DNA of 64,000 nucleotides from Aurantimonas sp. 22II-16-19i (GTDB taxonomy: Bacteria > Pseudomonadota > Alphaproteobacteria > Rhizobiales > Rhizobiaceae), in NCBI RefSeq assembly GCF_002088275.1, contig NZ_AQQS01000021.1, positions 40,721 to 104,720 of the forward strand, read 5' to 3'. Shown here piece by piece: positions 25,336-33,509 of the stretch; position 1 is the first letter of the stretch, and the number at the start of each line of letters is the position of its first letter. Under the pieces are notes generated by a model. It worked only from the letters and a program-made list of their open reading frames with translations. It did not search any database and was not told the DNA's origin. The translations under genes were made by a program, and so were the position numbers.

Positions 25336-26694
25336 ATGGCGGACATGGTAGCCGACGAAACCGCCCTGCTGGCGCCTCTCTCCCCGGACGAACCCTGTGG
25401 CCCCGATCTCGTGGCAGCGGGCGATCCGCAGGTGCTGACGTTCCGGGACCGGATCGAGGCGCTGCTGCCGGCGAGTTTTCCGGGCGGGCGCCTCACCCGG
25501 GAGGACGGGCTGCCCTTCGACGTGCGGGAGATCCGGCTGCGCGACGAGCGGGCCGCGATCGCCGCGCTTCTCGCCCGATCCCGCGATCTGCGCCTCGTGC
25601 TGCTCGAGGCGCGGCTCCTGCTGCTGGCCGGCGACCTGCCGGGGCTCGCCGGCCGGATCGCGCTCGCGGCAAGGCTCCTCGACACCCACTGGGAGAGCGT
25701 GCATCCGCAGGCGGCGGCGGACCGGCGGAGCGAGTTCGAGGCCTTCGAGCCGCCCGTGGCGGGTCCGATCCCGCTGCAATTCGTGCCGATCCTGCGCGAC
25801 CGGCGGGCGGGGGCGATCCGCTTTCGCGACGTGATGATCGCGGCGGGCGAGGCGCGGGGACCGGAGAGCGAAACGACCCTCGACGAGGCGACCATCCGCG
25901 CCGCCCTGGCCGATCCGGCGAACCGGGCAGCGGTGGCGGCCACGCGCGACGCGCTCCTCGCCATCGAGGACGCGATCGAGGCGGTGAAGGCGGCCTTCGC
26001 CGCCCATGGCGCGGCGGGCGCGGCGCCCCGGATGCAGGCGTTCCGCGCCATGGCCGGGCGGATCGCCGCGCTGATCGACGAGGCATGCGGCGGGCCGCCC
26101 GACCGGCGCGGCCAGGAGGCCGCCGGCCCGGCACCGGGGGCAGCGGCTTCGGCCGGTCCGCCGCCCGGCCTTGCGGCGCTGGCGACGATCCCGATCGGCC
26201 ATCATGACGAGGCCGCGGCGGCCCTTCTCGCTGCCGGCCGCTATTTCGCCTCCAGCGAGCCGTCCTCGCCGTCGCTGCTGCTCGTCCATCAGGCGCGGGC
26301 TCTGATCGGCCGCCCGCTGATGGAGGCGCTGGCGGTGCTGGCGCCCGAGCGGCTCGCCGAGGCATCGCTGGGGATCGACGGGGCGCCCGGTCTGGCGCTG
26401 GACCTCGCCCGCCTGCAGGCGCTGAGCGACACGGCCGGCGGTGCAGCCGACGCCGGGGCCGGCGGCCGGGCGCCCGCCGGAGCCGGCCATGGGGCTCCTG
26501 CGACGATGCGCTTCGAGGCGAAGAACCGCGAGGCTGCCGCAGCGCTGATCGCCAGCGTCGAGGCCTATTTCCGCCTCGCCGAGCCGTCGAGCCCGGTGCC
26601 GCTGCTGCTGGCGCGGGCGCGCGGGCTCATCGGCCGCGACTTCGCGGCGCTGCTGCCGCAACTGTTCCCGTCGCTCCGCCGGGACGCGGACTGA
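25336..26694 (+). CDS. tssA: Type VI secretion protein TssA (ImpA family) with duplicated C-terminal module
   Basis: Cap/assembly protein that coordinates baseplate priming and sheath-tube polymerisation. It has 452 residues. The ImpA N-terminal domain includes LLAPLSPDEPCGPDL, LLEARLLLLAGDLPGLAGRI and THWESVHPQ. The C-terminal module occurs twice. Residues 291-340 read DEAAAALLAAGRYFASSEPS then SP..QARALIGRPLMEAL, and residues 398-447 read REAAAALIASVEAYFRLAEP then SSPVP..ARGLIGRDFAALL. An Ala/Gly-rich spacer of about 55 residues separates them. Most TssA proteins carry one copy. It follows the OmpA-like gene by 24 bases. Confidence 0.9.
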   Translation: MADMVADETALLAPLSPDEPCGPDLVAAGDPQVLTFRDRIEALLPASFPGGRLTREDGLPFDVREIRLRDERAAIAALLARSRDLRLVLLEARLLLLAGDLPGLAGRIALAARLLDTHWESVHPQAAADRRSEFEAFEPPVAGPIPLQFVPILRDRRAGAIRFRDVMIAAGEARGPESETTLDEATIRAALADPANRAAVAATRDALLAIEDAIEAVKAAFAAHGAAGAAPRMQAFRAMAGRIAALIDEACGGPPDRRGQEAAGPAPGAAASAGPPPGLAALATIPIGHHDEAAAALLAAGRYFASSEPSSPSLLLVHQARALIGRPLMEALAVLAPERLAEASLGIDGAPGLALDLARLQALSDTAGGAADAGAGGRAPAGAGHGAPATMRFEAKNREAAAALIASVEAYFRLAEPSSPVPLLLARARGLIGRDFAALLPQLFPSLRRDAD

Positions 26695-26843
26695 ACCCGG
26701 CGTGCCGCGGCGCCCGGCGCGGCCGCCCGCGCCGCCCGGCAGCTGCCTCTCGGGCAGGGCCAACAACTCGTATAAGTTTTGTTTGACTTTATATTTCAAC
26801 TCTGGCTTGCTTCGGTTCGACACAGCAACAGGGAGCAGCAGCC
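26695..26843 (+). promoter_or_regulatory. AT-rich gap before tssB
   Basis: This 149-base gap contains an AT-rich segment (26765-26800, including TATAAG and TTGACTTTATATT) in otherwise GC-rich DNA. It probably holds a promoter for the tssB-tssC-hcp block, but no well-spaced hexamer pair or sigma-54 element is evident. Confidence 0.35.
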
Positions 26844-27437
26844 ATGGCCTCCGATTCCGGCCAGCGCTTCATCCAGCGCAACCGCCCCCCGCGCGTGCAG
26901 ATCTCCTACGAGGATCCGCACGATGCCAATCGCCGGGTGGAGCTGCCCTTCGTCATGGGGGTGATGGCCGATCTCTCCGGCAATGCGCCGGGCCGGGAGA
27001 AGCCGCCCGTCGGCGAGCGGACCTTCGAGCAGGTCGACATGGAGACTTTCGACGACCTGATGGCCAAGCTGAAGCCCGGCGTCCGCTTCGCCGCCGAGAG
27101 CACGCTGAAGGACGAGAGCACCTCGAAGGACGGGGGCGGCGACCGCCTCTCCGTCGAGCTCGACTTCCAGTCGATGGACGATTTCAGCCCGGCCGCCGTC
27201 GCCCGCAAGGTGCCGCCGCTGAGGAAGCTGCTGGAGGCGCGCCAGCAGCTGTCGAACCTGCGCAGCTACATGACCGGCCGCGTCCAGGCGGAGGATCTGT
27301 TGCAGAAGCTCCTGTCCGACCCGGCCCTGATGGCGGCGATCAAGGATCGGCGGGCCGGCATTCCGGCCGTCGCCGGGGCAGACGGTGAAGGCGCCGAGCG
27401 CGGCAGCGATGCGGAAAAGCCCGGCGGCCACGCCTGA
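26844..27437 (+). CDS. tssB: Type VI contractile sheath small subunit TssB (VipA)
   Basis: Forms with TssC the contractile sheath around the Hcp tube. It has 197 residues. The start has FIQRNRPPRVQISYE, followed by RVELPFVMGVMADLSG, RTFEQVDMETFDDLMAKLKP and the conserved helix PPLRKLLEARQQLSNLRSYM. The last 30 residues, Gly/Ala/Glu-rich, are variable. tssC follows after 40 bases, the invariant order in type VI loci. Confidence 0.95.
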   Translation: MASDSGQRFIQRNRPPRVQISYEDPHDANRRVELPFVMGVMADLSGNAPGREKPPVGERTFEQVDMETFDDLMAKLKPGVRFAAESTLKDESTSKDGGGDRLSVELDFQSMDDFSPAAVARKVPPLRKLLEARQQLSNLRSYMTGRVQAEDLLQKLLSDPALMAAIKDRRAGIPAVAGADGEGAERGSDAEKPGGHA

Positions 27438-27477
27438 CGACCCCAGACGACACCAGACGACAAGGAAGAACGCGCCG

Positions 27478-29022
27478 ATGAGCGAGATCCGGTCCACCGC
27501 CCTGGAAGCCCGCAGCGAGGCCGTCGCCGGCACGGTCAGCGAGGCCGGGGCGAACGAGGCCGACGCCTTCGCAGCGCTGCTCAAGCAGAGCATCAACCCG
27601 ACAAGGTCAGAGGCCCGCGCCAGCGAGGTCGACCGCGCCTTCGACACGCTGATCGCCGAGGCGCTGGAAAATGCCGACCTCGTCGGCTCCGACGTCTACG
27701 AGACGCTGGGAGCGATGATCGCCCGCATCGACGAGGCGCTGTCGACGCAGATCAACGCCATCATCCACCATCCGACCTTCCAGGAGATCGAGAGCGCCTG
27801 GCGGGGGCTCGAATATCTCGTCACCCATTCCGAGACCGACGCCAACCTGAAACTCAAGGTGATGAATGTCGGCAAGCTGGAGCTCTACCGGGAGCTCGAG
27901 AGCTATCGCGGCGCGCGCTGGGACCAGAGCCCGCTGTTCAAGGAGCTCTACGAGGCGGAGTTCGGCCAGCTCGGCGGCCAGCCCTATGGCGCGCTGATCG
28001 GCGACTACTATTTCGAGAAGTCACCGACCGACATCGCGCTGCTGCGCCATCTCGGCAAGATCGCCTCGGCCTCCCACTGCCCCTTCGTCGCCTCCGCCGG
28101 CCCGGCGCTGCTCGACATGGAGAGCTGGAACGAACTGTCGAAGCCGCGCGACATCTCCACCGTCCTCGACACGCCGGACTTCGCCGCCTGGAAGTCGCTG
28201 CGGGACTCGGAGAATTCCCGCTATCTCGGCCTCTGCATGCCGCGGGTGCTGGCGCGCGAGCCCTATGGCGCAAAATCGGTGCCGGTCGAGGAATTCGGCT
28301 TCGAGGAGGAGACCGACGGCCATGCCGGGCAGAAATACGCCTGGATGAACGCCGCCTACACCTATGCCGCCAACATCAACCGCGCCTTCAAGGACTATGG
28401 CTGGACGGTGCGCATCCGGGGCGTCAATTCCGGCGGCGAGGTCTCGGACCTGCCCACCCACGCCTTTTCGACCAGCGATCCGGACGCCGGCAGCGGCAAG
28501 ATGATCGACCTCAAATGCCCGACCGAGATCGCCATCTCCGACCGGCGCGAGGCGGAGCTGTCGAAGGCCGGGCTGCTGCCGCTGATCCACCGCAAGAACA
28601 CCGACAAGGCGGCGTTCATCGGCGCCCAGTCGCTCTACCGCCCCAAGGCCTACGACGACGCCGAGGCCACCGCCTCCGACAACCTCTCCTCGCGCCTCAC
28701 CTACATGTTCGCGGTGTCGCGTTTTGCCCATTACCTCAAGCAGATGGTCCGCGACCACATCGGCACCTACAGGGAGCAGGAGAAGCTGCAGACCTGGCTG
28801 CAGACCTGGATCTACCAGTATGTCGACGGCGATCCGCGCAATTCGTCCGAGGAAGCCAAGGCCAAGCGGCCGCTCGCCGAGGCGCGGGTCGAGGTGTTCC
28901 CCGACGAGGAGAACCCCGGCTATTACGGCGCGAAATTCCACCTGCGCCCGCATTTCCAGCTGGAAGGCATGGATATCGGCCTCAGCCTGGTCTCGAAGCT
29001 GCCGAAGAACGAGGCCGCCTGA
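27478..29022 (+). CDS. tssC: Type VI contractile sheath large subunit TssC (VipB)
   Basis: Large sheath subunit recognised by ClpV for recycling. It has 514 residues. Family motifs are ALSTQINAIIHHPTFQEIES then WRGLEYLV, GDYYFEKSPTDIALLRHLGK, ASAGPALLDM, and the C-terminal NPGYYGAKFHLRPHFQLEGM. The ATG at 27478 follows AAGGAAG by about ten bases, and residues upstream in the frame are unlike TssC. Together with tssB, hcp and tssE it makes up the tail-tube-sheath unit. Confidence 0.96.
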   Translation: MSEIRSTALEARSEAVAGTVSEAGANEADAFAALLKQSINPTRSEARASEVDRAFDTLIAEALENADLVGSDVYETLGAMIARIDEALSTQINAIIHHPTFQEIESAWRGLEYLVTHSETDANLKLKVMNVGKLELYRELESYRGARWDQSPLFKELYEAEFGQLGGQPYGALIGDYYFEKSPTDIALLRHLGKIASASHCPFVASAGPALLDMESWNELSKPRDISTVLDTPDFAAWKSLRDSENSRYLGLCMPRVLAREPYGAKSVPVEEFGFEEETDGHAGQKYAWMNAAYTYAANINRAFKDYGWTVRIRGVNSGGEVSDLPTHAFSTSDPDAGSGKMIDLKCPTEIAISDRREAELSKAGLLPLIHRKNTDKAAFIGAQSLYRPKAYDDAEATASDNLSSRLTYMFAVSRFAHYLKQMVRDHIGTYREQEKLQTWLQTWIYQYVDGDPRNSSEEAKAKRPLAEARVEVFPDEENPGYYGAKFHLRPHFQLEGMDIGLSLVSKLPKNEAA

Positions 29023-29148
29023 GGCGCCCGCCCGCGAGCGGGGCTGCCCGGCCTGCGCCTCCCCGGCAGCGGGCAAGGCAGCCCCGCCCGATCCTCATGA
29101 CATTGCTTGCGGGCGGATCGACCGCCCGGCCATCACTGGAGACGCGAC

Positions 29149-29637
29149 ATGGCAGTCGACATCTTTCTGAAGATCGAGGGCATCACCGGCGAGGCCCAGG
29201 ACGAGAAGCACCGGGGCGAGATCGACGTCCTCGCCTGGAGCTGGGGGCTGGCCCAGAGCGGGACGACCCACATGGGCCCCGGCGCCGGCTCGGGCAAGGT
29301 CGCGGTGCAGGACATCACCTTCACCAAATACTGCGACAAGGCGACCACCAACATCCTGAAATACTGCTCCAACGGCAAGCACATCGCGAAGGCGCTGCTG
29401 ACCATCCGCAAGGCGGGCGGCGACGCGCCGGTCGAGTATTTCAAGCTCGACATGACCGACCTCATCGTCTCGTCCTACGCCACCGGCGGCTCCGCCGACG
29501 GGCTCGACCGGCTGCAGGAGACGGTGACCCTCAACTTCCGCAAATACACCGTCACCTACACCGAGCAGACCAAGCAGGGCACGCCCGGCGCCGCCACCGA
29601 CGCCACCTGGGACATCGCCGCCAACGTCGGCTCGTGA
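29149..29637 (+). CDS. hcp: Type VI tube protein Hcp
   Basis: Hexameric ring protein that stacks into the inner tube and is secreted. It has 162 residues, starting MAVDIFLKIEGITGEAQDEK, followed by IDVLAWSWGLAQSGTTH, DITFTKYCDKATTNILKYC and ETVTLNFRKYTVTYTEQ, all family-typical. GGAG lies about eight bases before the ATG at 29149. An in-frame upstream start at 29107 would add residues not seen in Hcp. Confidence 0.96.
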   Translation: MAVDIFLKIEGITGEAQDEKHRGEIDVLAWSWGLAQSGTTHMGPGAGSGKVAVQDITFTKYCDKATTNILKYCSNGKHIAKALLTIRKAGGDAPVEYFKLDMTDLIVSSYATGGSADGLDRLQETVTLNFRKYTVTYTEQTKQGTPGAATDATWDIAANVGS

Positions 29638-29815
29638 GGGAGAGGACTCCGGCGGCGGGCGACGGCGCGCAGCCGGAGCTTTGCCGCCGGCCTCGTGCGA
29701 CAGGCGCTGCGGCGCGGCCCACGCGCTGCCGCGCATGGCCGGCCTCGCGGCCTGACCACGCGCCGGCCGCAGTGTAGACCCGCCTCCCCCCGACGGCAGC
29801 CCCCGGAGACACGCG

Positions 29816-30382
29816 ATGCCGCCCCGTCCCGCACCGGACCGCCACCTGGCCCCGCTGATGCTGGTGTTTTCCGAGCCGCATCGCCGGCGCGAGGAAGCCG
29901 GCAGCGGCCGGCGCGCGTCGCACGGCCCGACCACCGAGCAGCGCCCCGGCCGCGCGGCGACCCGCCGGCAGATCGAGGACAGCTTCAAGGCGCGGGTGAC
30001 GGCGCTCGCCGAGACCATCGATCTCGCCTCGGCCCGCGATCTCTCCGCCCATCCCCATGTCGCCGCCTCGATCCTCAACCACGGCCGGCCGGACGTCACC
30101 GCCATGGTGGCGGGGGCGAGCCGCCTCGACGATCTCGCCGCCTGCCTGCACAAGGCGCTGGAGAGCCACGAACCGGCGATCGTCGCCGGCAGTCTCAGCG
30201 TCCGCGAGGCCGAGGGGGACGCGTTTCGCCACGGCTTCAACGAGGTGAGCCAATCCCTGCGCTACGTGATCTCGCTCGACCTCACGTTCTCGCCGCTGCC
30301 GATCCCGGTAACCTTCCATGCCGATCTCGACGTCGCCGCCGGCAAGCTGCAGATCGACGCCGCCAGCCCGTCCGCGGCCTGA
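29816..30382 (+). CDS. tssE: Type VI baseplate protein TssE (gp25-like)
   Basis: Baseplate wedge component, homologous to phage T4 gp25, that starts sheath assembly. It has 188 residues. The conserved pieces are HLAPLMLVFSEP near the start, VAASILNHGRPDVTAMVAG (the gp25 N-G-x-P-D motif), the ALESHEPAI segment and the terminal LRYVISLDLTFSPLPIPVTF beta-strands. About 35 residues between the N-terminal motif and the gp25 core are Arg/Pro-rich and variable. The 178 bases after hcp carry no gene. Confidence 0.88.
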   Translation: MPPRPAPDRHLAPLMLVFSEPHRRREEAGSGRRASHGPTTEQRPGRAATRRQIEDSFKARVTALAETIDLASARDLSAHPHVAASILNHGRPDVTAMVAGASRLDDLAACLHKALESHEPAIVAGSLSVREAEGDAFRHGFNEVSQSLRYVISLDLTFSPLPIPVTFHADLDVAAGKLQIDAASPSAA

Positions 30383-30390
30383 GCGACGCC

Positions 30391-32352
30391 ATGGACGAGG
30401 CGCTGCTCTCCTCCTTCGAAGAAGAACTGGCCATCCTCTACGAGCGCGCCGAGGAGTTCGCCGCCGAGTTTCCGGGCGTCGCCGAGCGGCTCGGCGGCCT
30501 GAAGCGCGACACCGTCGATCCCGGCATCAAGGCGCTGCTGGAAGGCGCCGCCTTCATGGCCGCCCGGGTGCAGCTGCAGCTGAAGGCGGAATTTGCGACC
30601 TTCACCACCGAGCTTCTGGAGCAGCTCCTGCCCGGCCATCTGGAGCCGGTCCCCTCCTGCGCCCTCGTCGTGGCGCAGCCGCTTGCCGGCGGCGAGGCGG
30701 GCACCGGGCCGCGCGTCGTCCCCGCCGGCGCGATGATGGAGAGCACCCACCGCGACGCCCGGCGCGGCGTCGCCTGCCAGTTCCGCCTCGCCAGCCCGAT
30801 CACCCGCTGGCCCGTCGAGCTCGTGGCGGCCGAATATCTGGCGTCGGCCGCCGCGATGCAGGCGCTGCGCGCCGGCTCGGGCGAGAGCGTCCTCGCCGGC
30901 CTGAAGATCAGCCTCCGACGCATCGCGCCGGCCGGCGCGCCGGGCGAGCCGGCAAAGCCGTTTTCCGACCTGCCGATCGAGGATCTGACCGTCCACATCC
31001 TCGGGGCGCGCGGCGAGCGGGACGCGATCTACGAGCAGCTCTTCGCGCGGCTCGAAGGCGTCGCCGTCCGTCATCTCGACGCCAACGGCGATCCGCGCTT
31101 TTCCCGCCCGCCCCCGGAGGCGGTCCGGCAGATCGGCTTTTCCCGGGACGAGGCGCTGTTTCCCGCCGACGACCGCTCGTCGCCCGGATTTACGCTTCTG
31201 CGCGAGTTCTTCGCCTTTCCGGACAAGTATCTCGGCTTCAGGCTGACCGGCCTTTCGGCCGCACTGAAGGGGGTCGCGGCGGGCGAGATCGACCTCGTCT
31301 TCGAGTTTTCCGAGGTCGATCCGAGCCTTGCCGCAAGGGTGTCGGCGAAGAGCTTCCAGCTCCATGCGGCGCCGGCGGTCAATCTCTTCGAGAAGCCCTG
31401 CGACCGCATCCGTCTCGGTGCCGAGCGCTTCGAGTACCAGGTGGTGCCCGATCGCAGCGCGCTGCTCGAATACGAGCCGCACCGGGTCATCAGGGTCGCC
31501 GCGATCCATGCGGGCAAGCAGGAGGGCGTCGCCGTCCTGCCGCTGCATGCGCCGGCGGCGGCGCTCGACGTCGCCGCAGCCGTGTCCGGCGGCGGGGGCG
31601 ATGGGGCGGCGCTGACCTACACGACCAGGCGCCTGCCCCGGCGGACCACCGACCGCGAGCGCCGGCACGGCGACGGGCCGGCCTATCGGGGCACCGACCT
31701 GTTTCTCAGCCTCGGCGAGGGCTCGACGCCGGATCTGGGCCGGGCGCCGCGCGAACTCGCCGTCACCGCCCTCTGCTCCAATCGGCATCTCGCCGGCGAA
31801 CTCGCCCATGTGGCGGGCGGCGGCAGGATGCGCCTCTTCGGCGACGGCGAGACGCGGCTGGAGGCCATCGCAGGGCCGACCGAGCCGCGGCGCTCGATCG
31901 TCACCCATCAAAGATCCGCCGGCGGCCCCGAGCGCGGCGAGATCCTGTGGCGGCTGGTGGCCTTCCTCGCCTTTTCCCATGACGGGCTCGCGGGCCATGA
32001 TCCGAAGGCCGGCGCCGAGTCGCTCCGGGCGGTCCTGTCGCTCTATGCGGACCTCTCGGACATCGCCGCGGAACGGCGGCTGCGGGGCATCCTCGCTTTG
32101 TCCTGCCGCCCGGTGACCCGGCGGCTGCGGCGGCCGGACGGCTTTCACGGCGCCCGGGGCATCGAGGTGACGGTGCGGCTCGACGACGCCGCCTTCGAGG
32201 GCGCGGGGGTGATGCTGCTCGGCGCGGTGCTGGAGCGCTTCTTCGCCGATCTCGCCAGCGTCAATTCCTTCACCGAGACGGTGATCGAGACGCCCGCCCG
32301 CGGCGTCGTCAAGCGCTGGCCACCGCGCTCCGGCACCGGACCGGTGCTGTGA
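30391..32352 (+). CDS. tssF: Type VI baseplate protein TssF
   Basis: Large baseplate wedge protein, partner of TssG and TssK. It has 653 residues, starting MDEALLSSFEEELAILYERA, followed by EFAAEFPGVAERL, VQLQLKAEFATFTTELLEQL and LPGHLEPVPSCA, the most conserved N-terminal region. A later segment is FTLLREFFAFPDKYLGFRLT, and the C-terminus is VNSFTETVIETPARGVVKRW. The gene starts eight bases after tssE and its stop overlaps the GTG start of tssG. Confidence 0.95.
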   Translation: MDEALLSSFEEELAILYERAEEFAAEFPGVAERLGGLKRDTVDPGIKALLEGAAFMAARVQLQLKAEFATFTTELLEQLLPGHLEPVPSCALVVAQPLAGGEAGTGPRVVPAGAMMESTHRDARRGVACQFRLASPITRWPVELVAAEYLASAAAMQALRAGSGESVLAGLKISLRRIAPAGAPGEPAKPFSDLPIEDLTVHILGARGERDAIYEQLFARLEGVAVRHLDANGDPRFSRPPPEAVRQIGFSRDEALFPADDRSSPGFTLLREFFAFPDKYLGFRLTGLSAALKGVAAGEIDLVFEFSEVDPSLAARVSAKSFQLHAAPAVNLFEKPCDRIRLGAERFEYQVVPDRSALLEYEPHRVIRVAAIHAGKQEGVAVLPLHAPAAALDVAAAVSGGGGDGAALTYTTRRLPRRTTDRERRHGDGPAYRGTDLFLSLGEGSTPDLGRAPRELAVTALCSNRHLAGELAHVAGGGRMRLFGDGETRLEAIAGPTEPRRSIVTHQRSAGGPERGEILWRLVAFLAFSHDGLAGHDPKAGAESLRAVLSLYADLSDIAAERRLRGILALSCRPVTRRLRRPDGFHGARGIEVTVRLDDAAFEGAGVMLLGAVLERFFADLASVNSFTETVIETPARGVVKRWPPRSGTGPVL

Positions 32353-33509
32353 GCGGGCGGCGCGAGGATCCCCTGCAGGTGGAGGCGGCGGCGGGGGCCG
32401 GCATGGCCGCGCAGGCGCCGGCCGGTTCGCTGGCGGCCCGCGCGGCGGCGGATCCCGAATCCGTCGATCTGTTCCTGTTGCTCCGGGCGATCGAGCGCGG
32501 CGCCTTGGAAAAACCGCGCATCGGCCGGAGCCGTGCCGCCCGCGAGGACAGCGTGACGCTCGGCCAGGAGCCCTTCGCCGGATTTCCGGCGGGCAACGTC
32601 GCGCGTCTGGAGATCCGCGCCGGACGGCCGCATGTGACGACGCGGTTCCTCGGCTATTTCGGCCCGCAGGGCGCCCTGCCGCTCGCCACCACCCTCGACG
32701 CGCTCGCCTGGCGGGACGCGCGCGATCCGTCGTTCCTGCGCTTCACCGAAATCGTCTCGAACCGCTTCCTGCAGCTGTTCTTCCGGGCCTTCGCCGACGC
32801 CCGCGCCATCACCGAGGCCGACCGGCCGGCCGAGGATCGCTTTGCCGTCCATCTGGCGCGCCTTGCGGGCGGCGGCGGCGCGTCCTGCGGCAAGGCCGCC
32901 TCTGCGGCGGCGGGCGCGCGCATCGGCCTTGCCGGCCTCCTATCCGCCCGCGTGAAGACCCCGGCGCGGCTGTCGCAGCTCCTGGCCGCGACGCTCGGCA
33001 TCGAGGCGCGGATCGTCGAGCGGGTGCCGTCCTGGCTGCGCTTCGAGCCGACCCAGCAGACGATGCTCGGCCGGGCGCGTTCACGCCTCGGGCGGGATAC
33101 CGCGCTCGGGGCGCGCCAGCTGTCGCTCGGCGACAAGGTGGCGATCGAGATCCGCGCCGGGAGCCTTGCCGAATACCGCGCCCTGCTGCCCGGCGGCAAA
33201 AAGGCGGGGCCGCTGGCAGAGCTCGTCTTCCTCGCTTTCGGCCGCCATGTGGAGACCGAGATCCGCCTCGGCATCCCCGCTGATCTCGCGCCGCCGATGC
33301 GGCTCGGCGCGGCCGGCGAACTCGGCCTCACCGGCTGGATCGCGCCGCCGGGAACGCAAGCGGGCGATGGCCGAGCCGGGCGCTCCGTGCCCTACCGTTT
33401 CGACGCCCGCTACGTCCCCGGCGCTCCCGGCGCTACAGCTGCTTCGGGCGAGGGCCCGCCGCGACCCGCGCCGCCGCGAGACGCCACCCCGCAGGAGGCC
33501 CAGCCATGA
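32349..33509 (+). CDS. tssG: Type VI baseplate protein TssG
   Basis: Baseplate wedge protein that binds TssF. It has 386 residues. Conserved stretches are VDLFLLLRAIERGALEKPRI, TTRFLGYFGPQGALPL, RFTEIVSNRFLQLFFRAF, and the later LRFEPTQQTMLGRARSRLGR. The final 40 residues are Pro/Ala-rich. It uses a GTG start inside the tssF stop (GTGA), and its own stop overlaps the tssH start (ATGA), so tssF-tssG-tssH are translationally coupled. Confidence 0.93.
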   Translation: MSGRREDPLQVEAAAGAGMAAQAPAGSLAARAAADPESVDLFLLLRAIERGALEKPRIGRSRAAREDSVTLGQEPFAGFPAGNVARLEIRAGRPHVTTRFLGYFGPQGALPLATTLDALAWRDARDPSFLRFTEIVSNRFLQLFFRAFADARAITEADRPAEDRFAVHLARLAGGGGASCGKAASAAAGARIGLAGLLSARVKTPARLSQLLAATLGIEARIVERVPSWLRFEPTQQTMLGRARSRLGRDTALGARQLSLGDKVAIEIRAGSLAEYRALLPGGKKAGPLAELVFLAFGRHVETEIRLGIPADLAPPMRLGAAGELGLTGWIAPPGTQAGDGRAGRSVPYRFDARYVPGAPGATAASGEGPPRPAPPRDATPQEAQP

